Assembly: GCF_029543155.1 (NCBI RefSeq)
Contig: NZ_JARQXA010000005.1
Coordinates: forward strand, 310,001 to 374,000
Length of the DNA stretch: 64,000 nt
Direction: 5' to 3'
Origin: Sphingomonas sp. HITSZ_GF
GTDB taxonomy: Bacteria; Pseudomonadota; Alphaproteobacteria; Sphingomonadales; Sphingomonadaceae
Positions 44,723 through 53,083 of this stretch are shown one piece after another (the stretch's first letter is position 1; the number at the start of each line of letters is the position of its first letter). The notes beneath the pieces were generated by a model. It made no database searches. It saw only the letters and a program-made list of their open reading frames with translations, and was not told where the DNA came from. The position numbers and the translations under genes were made by a program.

Positions 44723-45532
44723 TCATAGCGAAATCCAGGCAGCCCCCGCGCTGGCATGACAGCTTCTCGCGGCTGCACCCTCAGTTTGCCGGCCGGACTC
44801 GTCGAGAAAACCGGGCGCCGCGGCGACGATGCCGCGCATGGATTCGCGCGCCGCAGCCCAGTCGCCGCTGGCGATCGCGCCATGCACCGCGGCATAGGCG
44901 GGAATGTCGGGCGCCGTGGCCCGTCCCGCGCCACGCACGCGGCTGGAGATGCGCAGCGCGGTGCCCACCGCCGCCTGGAACTGCTTGTAGAACGGGTTGC
45001 GCGAGGCCTCGAGAATCTCGCAGTGGAAGGCGATCTGCGCATCGAGCGGATCTTCCTGATGCCGCTTCGATCGCCGGATGGCCTCGAAGGCACCCGAGAT
45101 GCGGTGGACGTCGCGCGGCCAGGCGAAGCGCGCCGCGAATTCCGCCGCGGCCGGCTCGATCGCGATGCGGAGCTGGTTGAACTGACGCAGCACCTCGGCC
45201 GACTGGCGCTGCTGGAGCAGCCAGCGCAGTACGTCGGTATCGAGCAGGCTCCAATGCGAGACGGGCAGGATGAAGGTGCCCTGGCGCGGGCGGCTGGCGA
45301 GCAGCCCCTTGGCAGTGAGCATCTTCACTGCCTCGCGCGTCACCGACAGGCTGGTGCCATATTGCTCGGCCAGCTCGGCCTCGGGCGGAAAGGGCTTGCC
45401 GTCATAATGGCCCGCCGCGATCGCCCCGCCGATCGCATGGAGCAGCCCGAAGGTGAGGTTGTGCCCCAGTTGCGGGCGCGTCTCGCCACCCACAGCCGGC
45501 CCGGGAAATGCCAGGGGAGACCAGGCGTTCAC
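44723..45532 (-). CDS. GntR-family regulator, FadR/FCD subfamily
   Basis: A 269-residue regulator. An N-terminal winged helix (about 40-95) includes FPPEAELAEQYGTSLSVTRE and GLLASRPRQGTFIL; the C-terminal FCD domain follows, with LRIAIEPAAAEFAA, DAQIAFHCEIL and HGAIASGDWAAAR, where acidic ligands such as sugar acids bind beside a metal. This suits a repressor relieved by a uronic acid. The GTG at 45532 is two bases from the stop of the glycosidase gene upstream, so the regulator is in an operon with one of its likely targets. The tail after GFLDESG is low in conservation. Confidence 0.9.
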   Translation of the reverse strand: MNAWSPLAFPGPAVGGETRPQLGHNLTFGLLHAIGGAIAAGHYDGKPFPPEAELAEQYGTSLSVTREAVKMLTAKGLLASRPRQGTFILPVSHWSLLDTDVLRWLLQQRQSAEVLRQFNQLRIAIEPAAAEFAARFAWPRDVHRISGAFEAIRRSKRHQEDPLDAQIAFHCEILEASRNPFYKQFQAAVGTALRISSRVRGAGRATAPDIPAYAAVHGAIASGDWAAARESMRGIVAAAPGFLDESGRQTEGAAARSCHASAGAAWISL

Positions 45533-45534
45533 GC

Positions 45535-46587
45535 CTAGGGCTTCCGCGCTTCGGGAAACGCCGCGACGAGCGCGTCATATTCCTTGCGGCTGATCTCGAG
45601 CATCGAGCCGTGGCGGGTGCCCGCGGGCATCGAGAAGCGGTTCCACCGCTCCACCCCGCTATTGCCCTGCATCTGGAACCACGGCCCCTCGAGCCGCGGC
45701 GCCTTGGAGACGCCGTAGCTGACGCCGGCATATTGCTCGTAATACATCAGCCAGTCGCGGCCGCCCGGCGCACGGATCAGCGTCGGCGCCTCGCGGAAGT
45801 TCGGGCTGACCGGCGCCCCGGGCATCGGATAGGGGCCGAGCAGCGCCGGCGCGCAGCTGATCCGCACCGTCTTGCCCGTCGTCCAGTTGTAGGAGGGATA
45901 GCGCTCGTCCTTGACCACCGCGCAATAGCCCTTGCCGCCGTCACCCGGCACGATGAACGTGTCGATCGTCGCGATATCCCAGTCGAACAGCAGCTTGGGC
46001 GGCCCGTCGAACGTCTTGAGATCGCTGGACAGCGCATAGAGCGTGCGCTGACTCGCCCAGAGCCGCTCCGGGTCCTCGGGCACGTGCGGCACGTTGGGAG
46101 TGTGCCAGGTCAGCAGATATTTGCCCGAAGGCTTGTCGAAGAAGAGCTTGGGCGCGCCGAGGCGCGGCAGCGGGTTGGGGAAGCCGCGGATGTTCGAAAG
46201 CCGGGGCTCATAGGTGCCGTAAGGCGTCCAGCGGATCAGGTCCGGCGAGCTCCAGAAGCGGATCAGATTGTCGCTGTCGCTCTTGTTGCCGACCAGGATG
46301 TAGCGCCCGTCCGGCCCGCGCACGATCGAGGGATGACCGTGATAGTCCTCCGACACCGGCATGCCGCCGTTGAGCCGGCGCCAGTGCAGCCCGTCGAGGC
46401 TCACCGAATAGTAGAGCGTACCGTAATGCTCGCTCGTCATGTGCGCGAACAGATAGGCCTTGGCCGGATCCTCATAGGGAATGACCGGCGCCCCGGGCGG
46501 CGTTTCCACCGGCCCCTGCTGCGCCCCGGCCGCGCCGCTGCCGAGCAGGAGAGCGGCCACGAACCCGCCCAGAAAAACACGCGACAT
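45535..46587 (-). CDS. Secreted GH43-like propeller glycosidase, one triad residue altered
   Basis: A 350-residue exported protein (signal peptide MSRVFLGGFVAALLLGSGAA, cleaved after GAQ) of the five-bladed propeller hydrolases (GH32/43/62/117 fold). The expected aspartate in blade 2 (TIDTFIV) and glutamate in REAPTLI are present, but the blade 1 aspartate of the usual DPS motif is histidine (GHPSIVRGPDG). GGGGGAGAG lies before the ATG at 46587. The altered residue suggests a different mechanism or a binding role. It shares the divergent promoter with 46697 and is co-transcribed with the GntR regulator. Confidence 0.75.
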   Translation of the reverse strand: MSRVFLGGFVAALLLGSGAAGAQQGPVETPPGAPVIPYEDPAKAYLFAHMTSEHYGTLYYSVSLDGLHWRRLNGGMPVSEDYHGHPSIVRGPDGRYILVGNKSDSDNLIRFWSSPDLIRWTPYGTYEPRLSNIRGFPNPLPRLGAPKLFFDKPSGKYLLTWHTPNVPHVPEDPERLWASQRTLYALSSDLKTFDGPPKLLFDWDIATIDTFIVPGDGGKGYCAVVKDERYPSYNWTTGKTVRISCAPALLGPYPMPGAPVSPNFREAPTLIRAPGGRDWLMYYEQYAGVSYGVSKAPRLEGPWFQMQGNSGVERWNRFSMPAGTRHGSMLEISRKEYDALVAAFPEARKP

Positions 46588-46643
46588 CCAACTCTCCCCC
46601 TGGCGCTTGCCGGATTTCACCTCGGCGTGCGATTCTAGCTAGA

Positions 46644-46679
46644 TTGGTCAGATAAATGTTACTATATTGGCCTGACCAA
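46644..46679. promoter_or_regulatory. Paired GntR operator candidates in divergent promoter
   Basis: TTGGTCAGATAAA (46644-46656) and TTGGCCTGACCAA (46667-46679) lie 23 bases apart, start to start, in the 109-base gap between two glycosidase genes. The second is a near-perfect dyad (TTGG-C-G-CCAA) of the kind bound by FadR-type GntR proteins. Sites on two turns of the same face could control both directions. Confidence 0.6.
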
Positions 46680-46696
46680 AACAAGGAGGGGACCGC

Positions 46697-47761
46697 ATGA
46701 GCACCGAAACGCGCCGAGCGCATATTTTCCTGGCCAGCGCAGGGCTCGCAGCGGGGCTTCTGGCCTATCCGATCGGAGCGATTTCGCAGCAGGCGCCCAA
46801 GCAGGAAGCGCCGGTGAAAGAGGCGAAGCTGATCGCCAAATATTCGGACACCACCCGGCTCGGCACGCCCTGGGCCAAGGACCCGTCGGTGGTCCGCTTC
46901 AACGGCAAGTTCCTGATGTACTACACCGTCCCCGCCCCGCGCGAGAATCCGGTGGGCGTGAAGGATTTCCCCAAGGGCCTGGCGATCGGCATCGCCGAGA
47001 GCACCGACCTCAAGACCTGGACCAAGGTGGGCGAGATCCTGCCCAAGCAGCAGGTCGAGGCCAATGGCATCGCCGCGCCCGGCGCCGTCGTGATCGGCGG
47101 CAAGGTCCACCTGTTCTACCAGACCTATGGCAATCGCGAGAGGGACGCGATCAACCATGCCTGGTCGTCGGACGGCATCGTCTTCGAGCGCGACCCCGGC
47201 AATCCGGTCTTCCATCCCGATCCCGCCACCGCGAAGTGGAGCGTCGGCCGCGCGATCGACGCGGATGCCTTTGTCCATAACGGCAAGCTGATGCTCTACT
47301 ACGCGACGCGCGATCCCGAATTCAAAGTACAGAAGGTCGGCGTGGCGAGCGCGCCGCTCGACTCGAAGTTCACCAAGGGCGACTTCACCAACATCAACAA
47401 CGACAAGTCGATCCTCGAGCCCGAGCTGGGCTGGGAGCGCGCCTGCATCGAGGCGCCGAGCGTCGTCCGGCACGGCAAGAAGCTCTACATGTTCTATGCC
47501 GGCGGCTATAACAACGAGCCGCAGCAGATCGGCGTCGCAGTGAGCACCGACGGCGTGAAGTGGAAGCGGCTCTCCGACAAGCCGTTCCTCGCCAATGGCC
47601 CCAAGGGCAGCTGGAACAGCTCGGAATCGGGCCATCCCGGCATCTTCCAGTACGGCAGCCGCACCTTCCTGTTCTTCCAGGGCAACAACGACCGCGGCAA
47701 GAGCTGGACGCTCGCCGCCACCGAGATCGGCTGGAATGCGAAGGGCCCCTATCTGAAATAA
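46697..47761 (+). CDS. Secreted GH43/GH117-like propeller glycosidase
   Basis: A 354-residue protein with an N-terminal hydrophobic signal (AHIFLASAGLAAGLLAYP). The five-bladed propeller triad is complete: Asp in AKDPSVVRFNG, Asp in AIDADAFVHNG and Glu in CIEAPSVVRHGKK. The repeated blade phrases FLMYYTVP, LMLYYATR and LYMFYAGG are typical. It probably removes a neutral sugar (arabinose, xylose or anhydro-galactose) from an oligosaccharide. ACAAGGAGGGG lies before the ATG. It is the first gene of a four-gene plus-strand unit with the GH115 enzyme and two unknown secreted proteins. Confidence 0.85.
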   Translation: MSTETRRAHIFLASAGLAAGLLAYPIGAISQQAPKQEAPVKEAKLIAKYSDTTRLGTPWAKDPSVVRFNGKFLMYYTVPAPRENPVGVKDFPKGLAIGIAESTDLKTWTKVGEILPKQQVEANGIAAPGAVVIGGKVHLFYQTYGNRERDAINHAWSSDGIVFERDPGNPVFHPDPATAKWSVGRAIDADAFVHNGKLMLYYATRDPEFKVQKVGVASAPLDSKFTKGDFTNINNDKSILEPELGWERACIEAPSVVRHGKKLYMFYAGGYNNEPQQIGVAVSTDGVKWKRLSDKPFLANGPKGSWNSSESGHPGIFQYGSRTFLFFQGNNDRGKSWTLAATEIGWNAKGPYLK

Positions 47762-47780
47762 GCCCGGCCATGCCGAGACA

Positions 47781-50720
47781 ATGATAAGCAGGAGAGTAGA
47801 TTTGGCCCTTGTCCGCATCCTGGCTGCGCTCAGCCTTGCCGCGACCGTTCCCGGCATGCTGCCGGCAGAGGCACTGGCGCAGCAGGCGCCCGCCCCTGCC
47901 CCCGGCTTCGACCTGGTCGCCGATGGCGCCGCGCCGACGATCTTCCTCAGCGCGGGCGATGCGCCGGTGGTCGAGATCGCCGCGCGCGCCTTTGCCGGGG
48001 ATGTCGAGCGCGTCTCGGGCGTGAAGCCCAGGGTCTCGCAGGAAGCGCCTTCGGGCAAGCTGGCGATCCTGGCCGGCACGATCGGCGGCTCGCCGCTGAT
48101 CGACAGGCTGATCGCCGACAGGCGCATCACGGTCGACAAGGTGGCGGGCCAGAGCGAGGCCTATACGATCGCGGTGGTCGACAAGCCGGTGCCGGGCGTG
48201 GAGCGCGCGCTGGTGATCGCCGGGGCGGATCGTCGCGGCACCGCATACGGCATCTTCCGCCTCTCCGAGCAGATCGGCGTGTCGCCCTGGGTCTGGTGGG
48301 CGAACGTCACGCCCGCGCACCAGGACCGGTTGCGCATCGGCGGCGGCACCATCGTCCAGGGCTCGCCCTCGGTGCGCTATCGCGGGCTGTTCATTAACGA
48401 CGAGGATTGGTCGATCCGCCCCTGGGCGACGGCAAAGGACCCGACCGGCGACATGGGGCCGACCACCTATGCGCATGTCTTCGAGCTGCTGCTGCGGCTG
48501 CGCGCCAATTTCCTGTGGCCGGCGATGCACAAGGTCAGCTCGGCCTTCAACCAGGTCGACGGCAATGCCGCGATGGCCGATCGCTACGCGATCGTGATGG
48601 GCGCCAGCCACGCCGAGCCGATGCTGCGCGACAATGTTGCGGAGTGGAATTTCGAGCAGCGCGGTGAGTTCAATTACGCCAAGAACGGCAAGAACATCCT
48701 GCAGTACTGGCGCGACCGGGTGCAGGCCAATCACCAGTATGAGAATGTCTATACCGTCGGCATGCGCGGTATCCACGACAGCCCGGCCGAGATGAACAAG
48801 GGCTTCGACGGGGTCCGGCTGCTCGAAAGGGTGGTGAGCGACCAGCGTGGCCTGCTCAGCGAGGTCGGCGAGGACCCGACCAAGGTCCCGCAGATCTTCG
48901 TGCCCTACAAGGAAGTGCTCGACATCTACCGCAAGGGCATGAAGGTGCCCGAGGATGTCACCCTCGCCTGGGTCGATGACAATTACGGCTATATCCGCCA
49001 GCTCTCGACCAAGGCGGAGCAGCAGCGCCCCGGCGGCGGCGGTGTCTATTACCACATCTCCTATTGGGGCGTGCCCAACGACTATCTGTGGCTCGACACC
49101 ACCCCGCCCGCGCTGATCGGCGAGGAGATGGGCAAGGCCTATGCCACCAATTCGAAGCGCCTCTGGGTGCTCAACGTCGGGGACATCAAGCCCGGCGAAA
49201 AGGGCCTGAACTATTTCCTCGACCTCGCCTATGATTACGAAGGCACCGCGAAGCTCGGCCAGCAGGGCTGGCTGAAGCAGTGGGCGACCGAGAATTTCGG
49301 GCCTGACCAGGCCGATGCGATCGCCGCGCTGCTCGGCGACTTCTACCGGCTCAACTATGCCCGCAAGCCCGAGCATATGGGCTGGAACGACGCCGAGACC
49401 GCGCCGCGGCCCACCGAATTCTCGCCGGTCGCCTATGGCGACGAGGCCGGCAGGCGCACCGCCGAGTTCCGCGAGCTCGACAAGCGCGCCGAGGAGATCG
49501 CCGCCAGGCTGCCGGCCGGGAAGCGCGACGGCTTCTATCACCTGGTGCTCTATCCGGTGCGCGGCAGCGCAATGATGAACGTGAAGATGCTCGATGCCGA
49601 TCGCAGCTTCCTCTACGCGCATCAGGGCCGGGCCAGTGCCAATCTCTATGCCGATGCCGCGATCGACGCGTACAAGCGCACCAAGACGGCGACCGAGGCC
49701 TATAATGCGGTCGGCGGCGGCCAATGGGCGCACTTCATGCACGACGAGCCACGCTATCAGGCGGTGTTCAACATGCCGCCGCTCGGCCGGGTGACGCCCG
49801 CCGCCGCGCCCGGGCTTGGCGTTGCTGTCGAAGGTTCGATCGATGCCTGGGCAGAGCATCCGGCCAAGGCAGCGGAGGCCGCGGACACCAGGCTGCGCGT
49901 CCAGCGCTGGCGCACGCCCGGCGCGCCCGGCGACCGGCTGCCCGGCTTCGAGCGCGCGACCGATGCACGCCACTTCATCGATGCGTTCAACACCGGCACC
50001 GGCCCGCTCGACATCGCCGCCACGCCTTCCGCGCCCTGGATCCGCATCGAGCGCGAGATGCAGCCCGGCGGCGACCAGCGGCTCTGGGTCTCGATCGACT
50101 GGGCGAAGCTCAAGGCAGGCGAGACTGCAACCGGCAGCGTCACCGTCTCGGCGGCAGGCGCCACCCGCAGCATCGCGGTCACCGCGCGCAACCTTGCCGC
50201 GCCCAGGGGCATGCTGGTCGAGGACAATGGCATCATCGCCTTCTCGGCGCAGCGCTATGCGAAGCTCCAGGCGGTCGGCGGGCTCGGCTGGCAGGACATG
50301 CCTCGGCTCGGCCGCTCGGGCCTGGCGCTGCAGAGCAGCGTCGATCTGCCCAGCGCCGCCGATCCGGCCAAGGCGCCCTATGCCGAATATCGCTTCCGCG
50401 TGACCAATGCGGGCGCGGCCAAGCTGCGCACCACGCTGATGCCCAGCTTCGCGCTCAATGCCGAGAACAAGCTGCGCTACGCCGTCTCGATCGATGGCGG
50501 TCCGATCCAGCTCGTCGATGCCGAAGCCAAGCGCGACTGGAGTGACGGGGTGGAGCGCAACGCGATTACCTCGGTCACCGACTGGCCGACGCTGTCCGCC
50601 GGCGAGCATCGGCTGCGCATCTACGCGCTCGATCCGGGCGTGGTGCTCGACTCGCTCGTCCTCGATCTGGGCGGGCTCGCCACCGCCTATCTCGCGCCGC
50701 CGGAGACCATCGCGAAATAA
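47781..50720 (+). CDS. GH115 alpha-(4-O-methyl)glucuronidase
   Basis: A 979-residue secreted glycoside hydrolase of family 115, which removes (4-O-methyl)glucuronic acid side chains from polymeric xylan and related glycans. Family landmarks are ADRRGTAYGIFRLSEQIGVSP, WWANVTP, RGLFINDEDW, LLRLRANFLWPAMHK, YTVGMRGIHDSP and LAWVDDNYGYIRQL, covering about residues 150-420; the C-terminal 300 residues are the family's beta-rich domains. The signal peptide ends near AEALAQ. A TTG at 47802 is preceded by AGGAGAG with good spacing and may be the real start, while the ATG at 47781 has little upstream signal. The presence of this enzyme defines the probable substrate of the module. Confidence 0.93.
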   Translation: MISRRVDLALVRILAALSLAATVPGMLPAEALAQQAPAPAPGFDLVADGAAPTIFLSAGDAPVVEIAARAFAGDVERVSGVKPRVSQEAPSGKLAILAGTIGGSPLIDRLIADRRITVDKVAGQSEAYTIAVVDKPVPGVERALVIAGADRRGTAYGIFRLSEQIGVSPWVWWANVTPAHQDRLRIGGGTIVQGSPSVRYRGLFINDEDWSIRPWATAKDPTGDMGPTTYAHVFELLLRLRANFLWPAMHKVSSAFNQVDGNAAMADRYAIVMGASHAEPMLRDNVAEWNFEQRGEFNYAKNGKNILQYWRDRVQANHQYENVYTVGMRGIHDSPAEMNKGFDGVRLLERVVSDQRGLLSEVGEDPTKVPQIFVPYKEVLDIYRKGMKVPEDVTLAWVDDNYGYIRQLSTKAEQQRPGGGGVYYHISYWGVPNDYLWLDTTPPALIGEEMGKAYATNSKRLWVLNVGDIKPGEKGLNYFLDLAYDYEGTAKLGQQGWLKQWATENFGPDQADAIAALLGDFYRLNYARKPEHMGWNDAETAPRPTEFSPVAYGDEAGRRTAEFRELDKRAEEIAARLPAGKRDGFYHLVLYPVRGSAMMNVKMLDADRSFLYAHQGRASANLYADAAIDAYKRTKTATEAYNAVGGGQWAHFMHDEPRYQAVFNMPPLGRVTPAAAPGLGVAVEGSIDAWAEHPAKAAEAADTRLRVQRWRTPGAPGDRLPGFERATDARHFIDAFNTGTGPLDIAATPSAPWIRIEREMQPGGDQRLWVSIDWAKLKAGETATGSVTVSAAGATRSIAVTARNLAAPRGMLVEDNGIIAFSAQRYAKLQAVGGLGWQDMPRLGRSGLALQSSVDLPSAADPAKAPYAEYRFRVTNAGAAKLRTTLMPSFALNAENKLRYAVSIDGGPIQLVDAEAKRDWSDGVERNAITSVTDWPTLSAGEHRLRIYALDPGVVLDSLVLDLGGLATAYLAPPETIAK

Positions 50721-50742
50721 GCCAAGCAAACAAGGGGGAAGG

Positions 50743-51867
50743 ATGTTGAAGTCACTGATGATCGGCGCCGCGCTGCTCGGCGCCGCCACGGCCCTGCCCG
50801 CGCACGCCCAGGGCGCGCTCGGCGCCAGCTACAACGACCAGTTCGGCGAGCTGGACTATCGCGACCTCGAGCGCTCCGGCGCGAAATGGGTGCGGATGTC
50901 GCTGCCCCTGCCCCAGCTCGACAAGGGCGTCGGCAGCAACGGCGTGCTCAACAAGGTCCTCGAAGTCTCCGAAAAGGGCTACAGCACCGTGCTGTCGCTC
51001 AAGCTCGGCTATGTCGGCACCATCCCGCCGCAGCTGGGCAGTGACGCCTGGCTGAAGGACATCGCCCGGCTCGACGCGGTGCTCGGGCTGGTGACCGGCA
51101 AGGTCGACGTGCTGGTGATCGGCAACGATCCCTTTCTCGAGGTCCCCGAGAAGAACCGCGACGACAGCTTCAACGCCTATTACGAAGCGATCGCGAAGCA
51201 TGTGATCGAGCATCGCGCGAAGAACTGCGCGGCCAGCTGCAAGACGCGCCTCTACATGGGCGCGCTGATCCGGCTGGAAATGCCCGCCGAGCGCGGCAAG
51301 GTGGTCGATCGCTGGATGAGCTTCGTCAAGGCGACGCCCGAGATCGACGGCGTGGCGATCCAGACGCATGTGGCCGAAGTCGACGAGTCCAAGGCCTATC
51401 TGAAATACATCCTGCCGCGCATGCGCCCGGACCAGAAGTTCGTCGTGACCGACTTCTCGCTGGTCAAGACCTGGGAACAGGCGATGCGCACCGAGATCCC
51501 CAAGGCCTTCGCCGACAAATATGGCGCGCCGCGAAACGCGCAGAACTGGCAGATCGTCAAGGCGTCGCTCGAGACGCCCTTCTCCAAGGCGCAGTGGGAC
51601 GAGTTCCTGTCGCAGAGCCCCTGGCTGGAGAGCCGCAAGCATTTCATCGCGAGCCAGATGCAGGTCTTCCGGGAAACCGGCCGCCTCGCCGTCGCCACCA
51701 TCGCCTTCCCCCAGGGCCTGGCCCCGGCGGACAAGCTCAGCCCGGGCGCCGCGGCATGGCAATTGAACAGCGTGGTCATGCGTCGCAGCGTCAAGCGCAA
51801 TCCGGACGGCAGCGCGGCGTTCAACTATGGCTGGATCGACGATTTCAAGGCGGTGCAGAAGCCATGA
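50743..51867 (+). CDS. Secreted clan GH-A-like protein, first paralogue (Asp/Asp)
   Basis: A 374-residue exported protein (signal peptide ending ALPAHAQ). I do not recognise a named family. The layout looks like a TIM-barrel hydrolase: LGASYNDQFGELDYRDLERSGAKWVRMSLPL-type start, VDVLVIGNDP (Asp129 where clan GH-A has the NEP glutamate), TRLYMGALIR, IDGVAIQTHV and KFVVTDFS (Asp237 where the nucleophile glutamate would be). Both expected catalytic glutamates are thus aspartates in this copy. AAGGGGGAAGG lies before the ATG. It is 22 bases after the GH115 gene and overlaps its paralogue by four bases. Confidence 0.7.
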   Translation: MLKSLMIGAALLGAATALPAHAQGALGASYNDQFGELDYRDLERSGAKWVRMSLPLPQLDKGVGSNGVLNKVLEVSEKGYSTVLSLKLGYVGTIPPQLGSDAWLKDIARLDAVLGLVTGKVDVLVIGNDPFLEVPEKNRDDSFNAYYEAIAKHVIEHRAKNCAASCKTRLYMGALIRLEMPAERGKVVDRWMSFVKATPEIDGVAIQTHVAEVDESKAYLKYILPRMRPDQKFVVTDFSLVKTWEQAMRTEIPKAFADKYGAPRNAQNWQIVKASLETPFSKAQWDEFLSQSPWLESRKHFIASQMQVFRETGRLAVATIAFPQGLAPADKLSPGAAAWQLNSVVMRRSVKRNPDGSAAFNYGWIDDFKAVQKP

Positions 51868-52979
51868 AGACCCTGCTCACGGCCTGCGCCGCGCTGCTGA
51901 GCATCGGGGCGGCGCAGGCCCAGGGCGCGCTCGGCGCCAACTACAACGAGCATTTCGAGGACGTGGACAGCCGCGACCTCGACAAGGCCGGCGCGCGCTG
52001 GGTCCGCCTGTTCCTGACCATGCCCGAGCTCGACCGCATCCCCGCGGCCGAGCATGGCGCGGTACGGACCATCCTGAAGGTGTCGGGCCGCTACAAGACG
52101 ATCCTCTCGCTCAAGTTCCCGCGCAACCGGCAGGATTTCCCGGCGCCGGGCAACCCCGAAATGGCGCGCGAGACGGCGTGGCTCGATCAGGTGCTGCCGC
52201 TGGTGATGGGCAAGGTCGACATGCTGGTGATCGGCAACGAGCCCTATATCGAGAGCCGGCGCGAGGACCGCGACCTCGATCTCAACGTCTATTACGAAGC
52301 GCTGGCGAACCGCGCGATCGCCTATCGCAAGGCGCATTGCGCAAGCGGCTGCCGGACGCATCTCTACATGGGCGCGCTCAACCGGCTCGACCTGGCGATC
52401 AACCGCACGGCCTCGACCGAGCGCTGGATGGCGTTCGTCAAGGCGACGCCCGAGATCGACGGTGTCGACATCCACCCACACCTTCCCGACATCGAAGGCT
52501 CGCGCATCTTCGTCGACTATGTGACCGCGCGGATGCGACCGGACCAGAAGTTCATCGCCACCGAATTCTCGATCGTGCGCTGGTGGGAGCAGCAGATGAA
52601 GGCCGCGGCGCCGGCCGCGTTCCTCGCGCAATATCGCCTGCCGCCCGACGCCAGGAACTGGCAGGTGATCAAGGCGGCGCTCAACGCCCCCTTCCCCAAG
52701 CCCGAATGGGACGACTTCCTGGCGCAGAGCCCGTGGTTCGAAGCGCACAAACATTATCTGCGCGATCAGATGGCGATCTTCCGCGCCTCGGGCCGGCTGG
52801 CCGTCGCCACCTATGGCTTCAAGCAGGCCAGCTCGATGAGCCGCAACTTCGGCGAAGCCACCACGCCCTGGCTGCTCAACAGCGTCTTCGCCAGCCGCAC
52901 CGTCCGGCCCAATCCCGATGGCAGCGCGGCATTCGGCTATGCGTGGATCGATGACTTTCGGGCGCTGCAAAAGCCGTAG
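51864..52979 (+). CDS. Secreted clan GH-A-like protein, second paralogue (Glu/Glu)
   Basis: A 371-residue protein, clearly a tandem paralogue of the preceding one over its whole length, with a signal peptide (CAALLSIGAAQAQ). Here the clan GH-A positions are glutamates: VDMLVIGNEP (Glu126) and KFIATEFS (Glu234), about 108 residues apart, as expected for acid/base and nucleophile on strands 4 and 7. IDGVDIHPHLPD offers a substrate-binding histidine pair that is absent in the first copy. It starts at the ATGA overlap. It may be a retaining glycosidase acting with the GH115 enzyme; the family is not one I can name. Confidence 0.7.
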   Translation: MKTLLTACAALLSIGAAQAQGALGANYNEHFEDVDSRDLDKAGARWVRLFLTMPELDRIPAAEHGAVRTILKVSGRYKTILSLKFPRNRQDFPAPGNPEMARETAWLDQVLPLVMGKVDMLVIGNEPYIESRREDRDLDLNVYYEALANRAIAYRKAHCASGCRTHLYMGALNRLDLAINRTASTERWMAFVKATPEIDGVDIHPHLPDIEGSRIFVDYVTARMRPDQKFIATEFSIVRWWEQQMKAAAPAAFLAQYRLPPDARNWQVIKAALNAPFPKPEWDDFLAQSPWFEAHKHYLRDQMAIFRASGRLAVATYGFKQASSMSRNFGEATTPWLLNSVFASRTVRPNPDGSAAFGYAWIDDFRALQKP

Positions 52980-53041
52980 AGGCCGGCAGACACGCGTCCT
53001 TAAGGCGTAGATCGGGCGCGCGTGTGTTCATCGCCAATGGC

Positions 53042-53070
53042 GCGAGGCATCGAAACCCGATGTGCCTCGC
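53042..53070. terminator. Hairpin between convergent units
   Basis: GCGAGGCA (53042-53049) pairs with TGCCTCGC (53063-53070), with ATCG/CGAT inside. It lies between the second GH-A-like gene and the acetoacetyl-CoA synthetase gene, just after the synthetase stop on the minus strand. Confidence 0.55.
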
Positions 53071-53083
53071 CGCGGGGTGCCCT

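Noticed and set aside
47394..50789. 1131-residue open frame opposite the GH115 gene
   Set aside because: Same cause; the GH115 protein on the plus strand is complete and typical.
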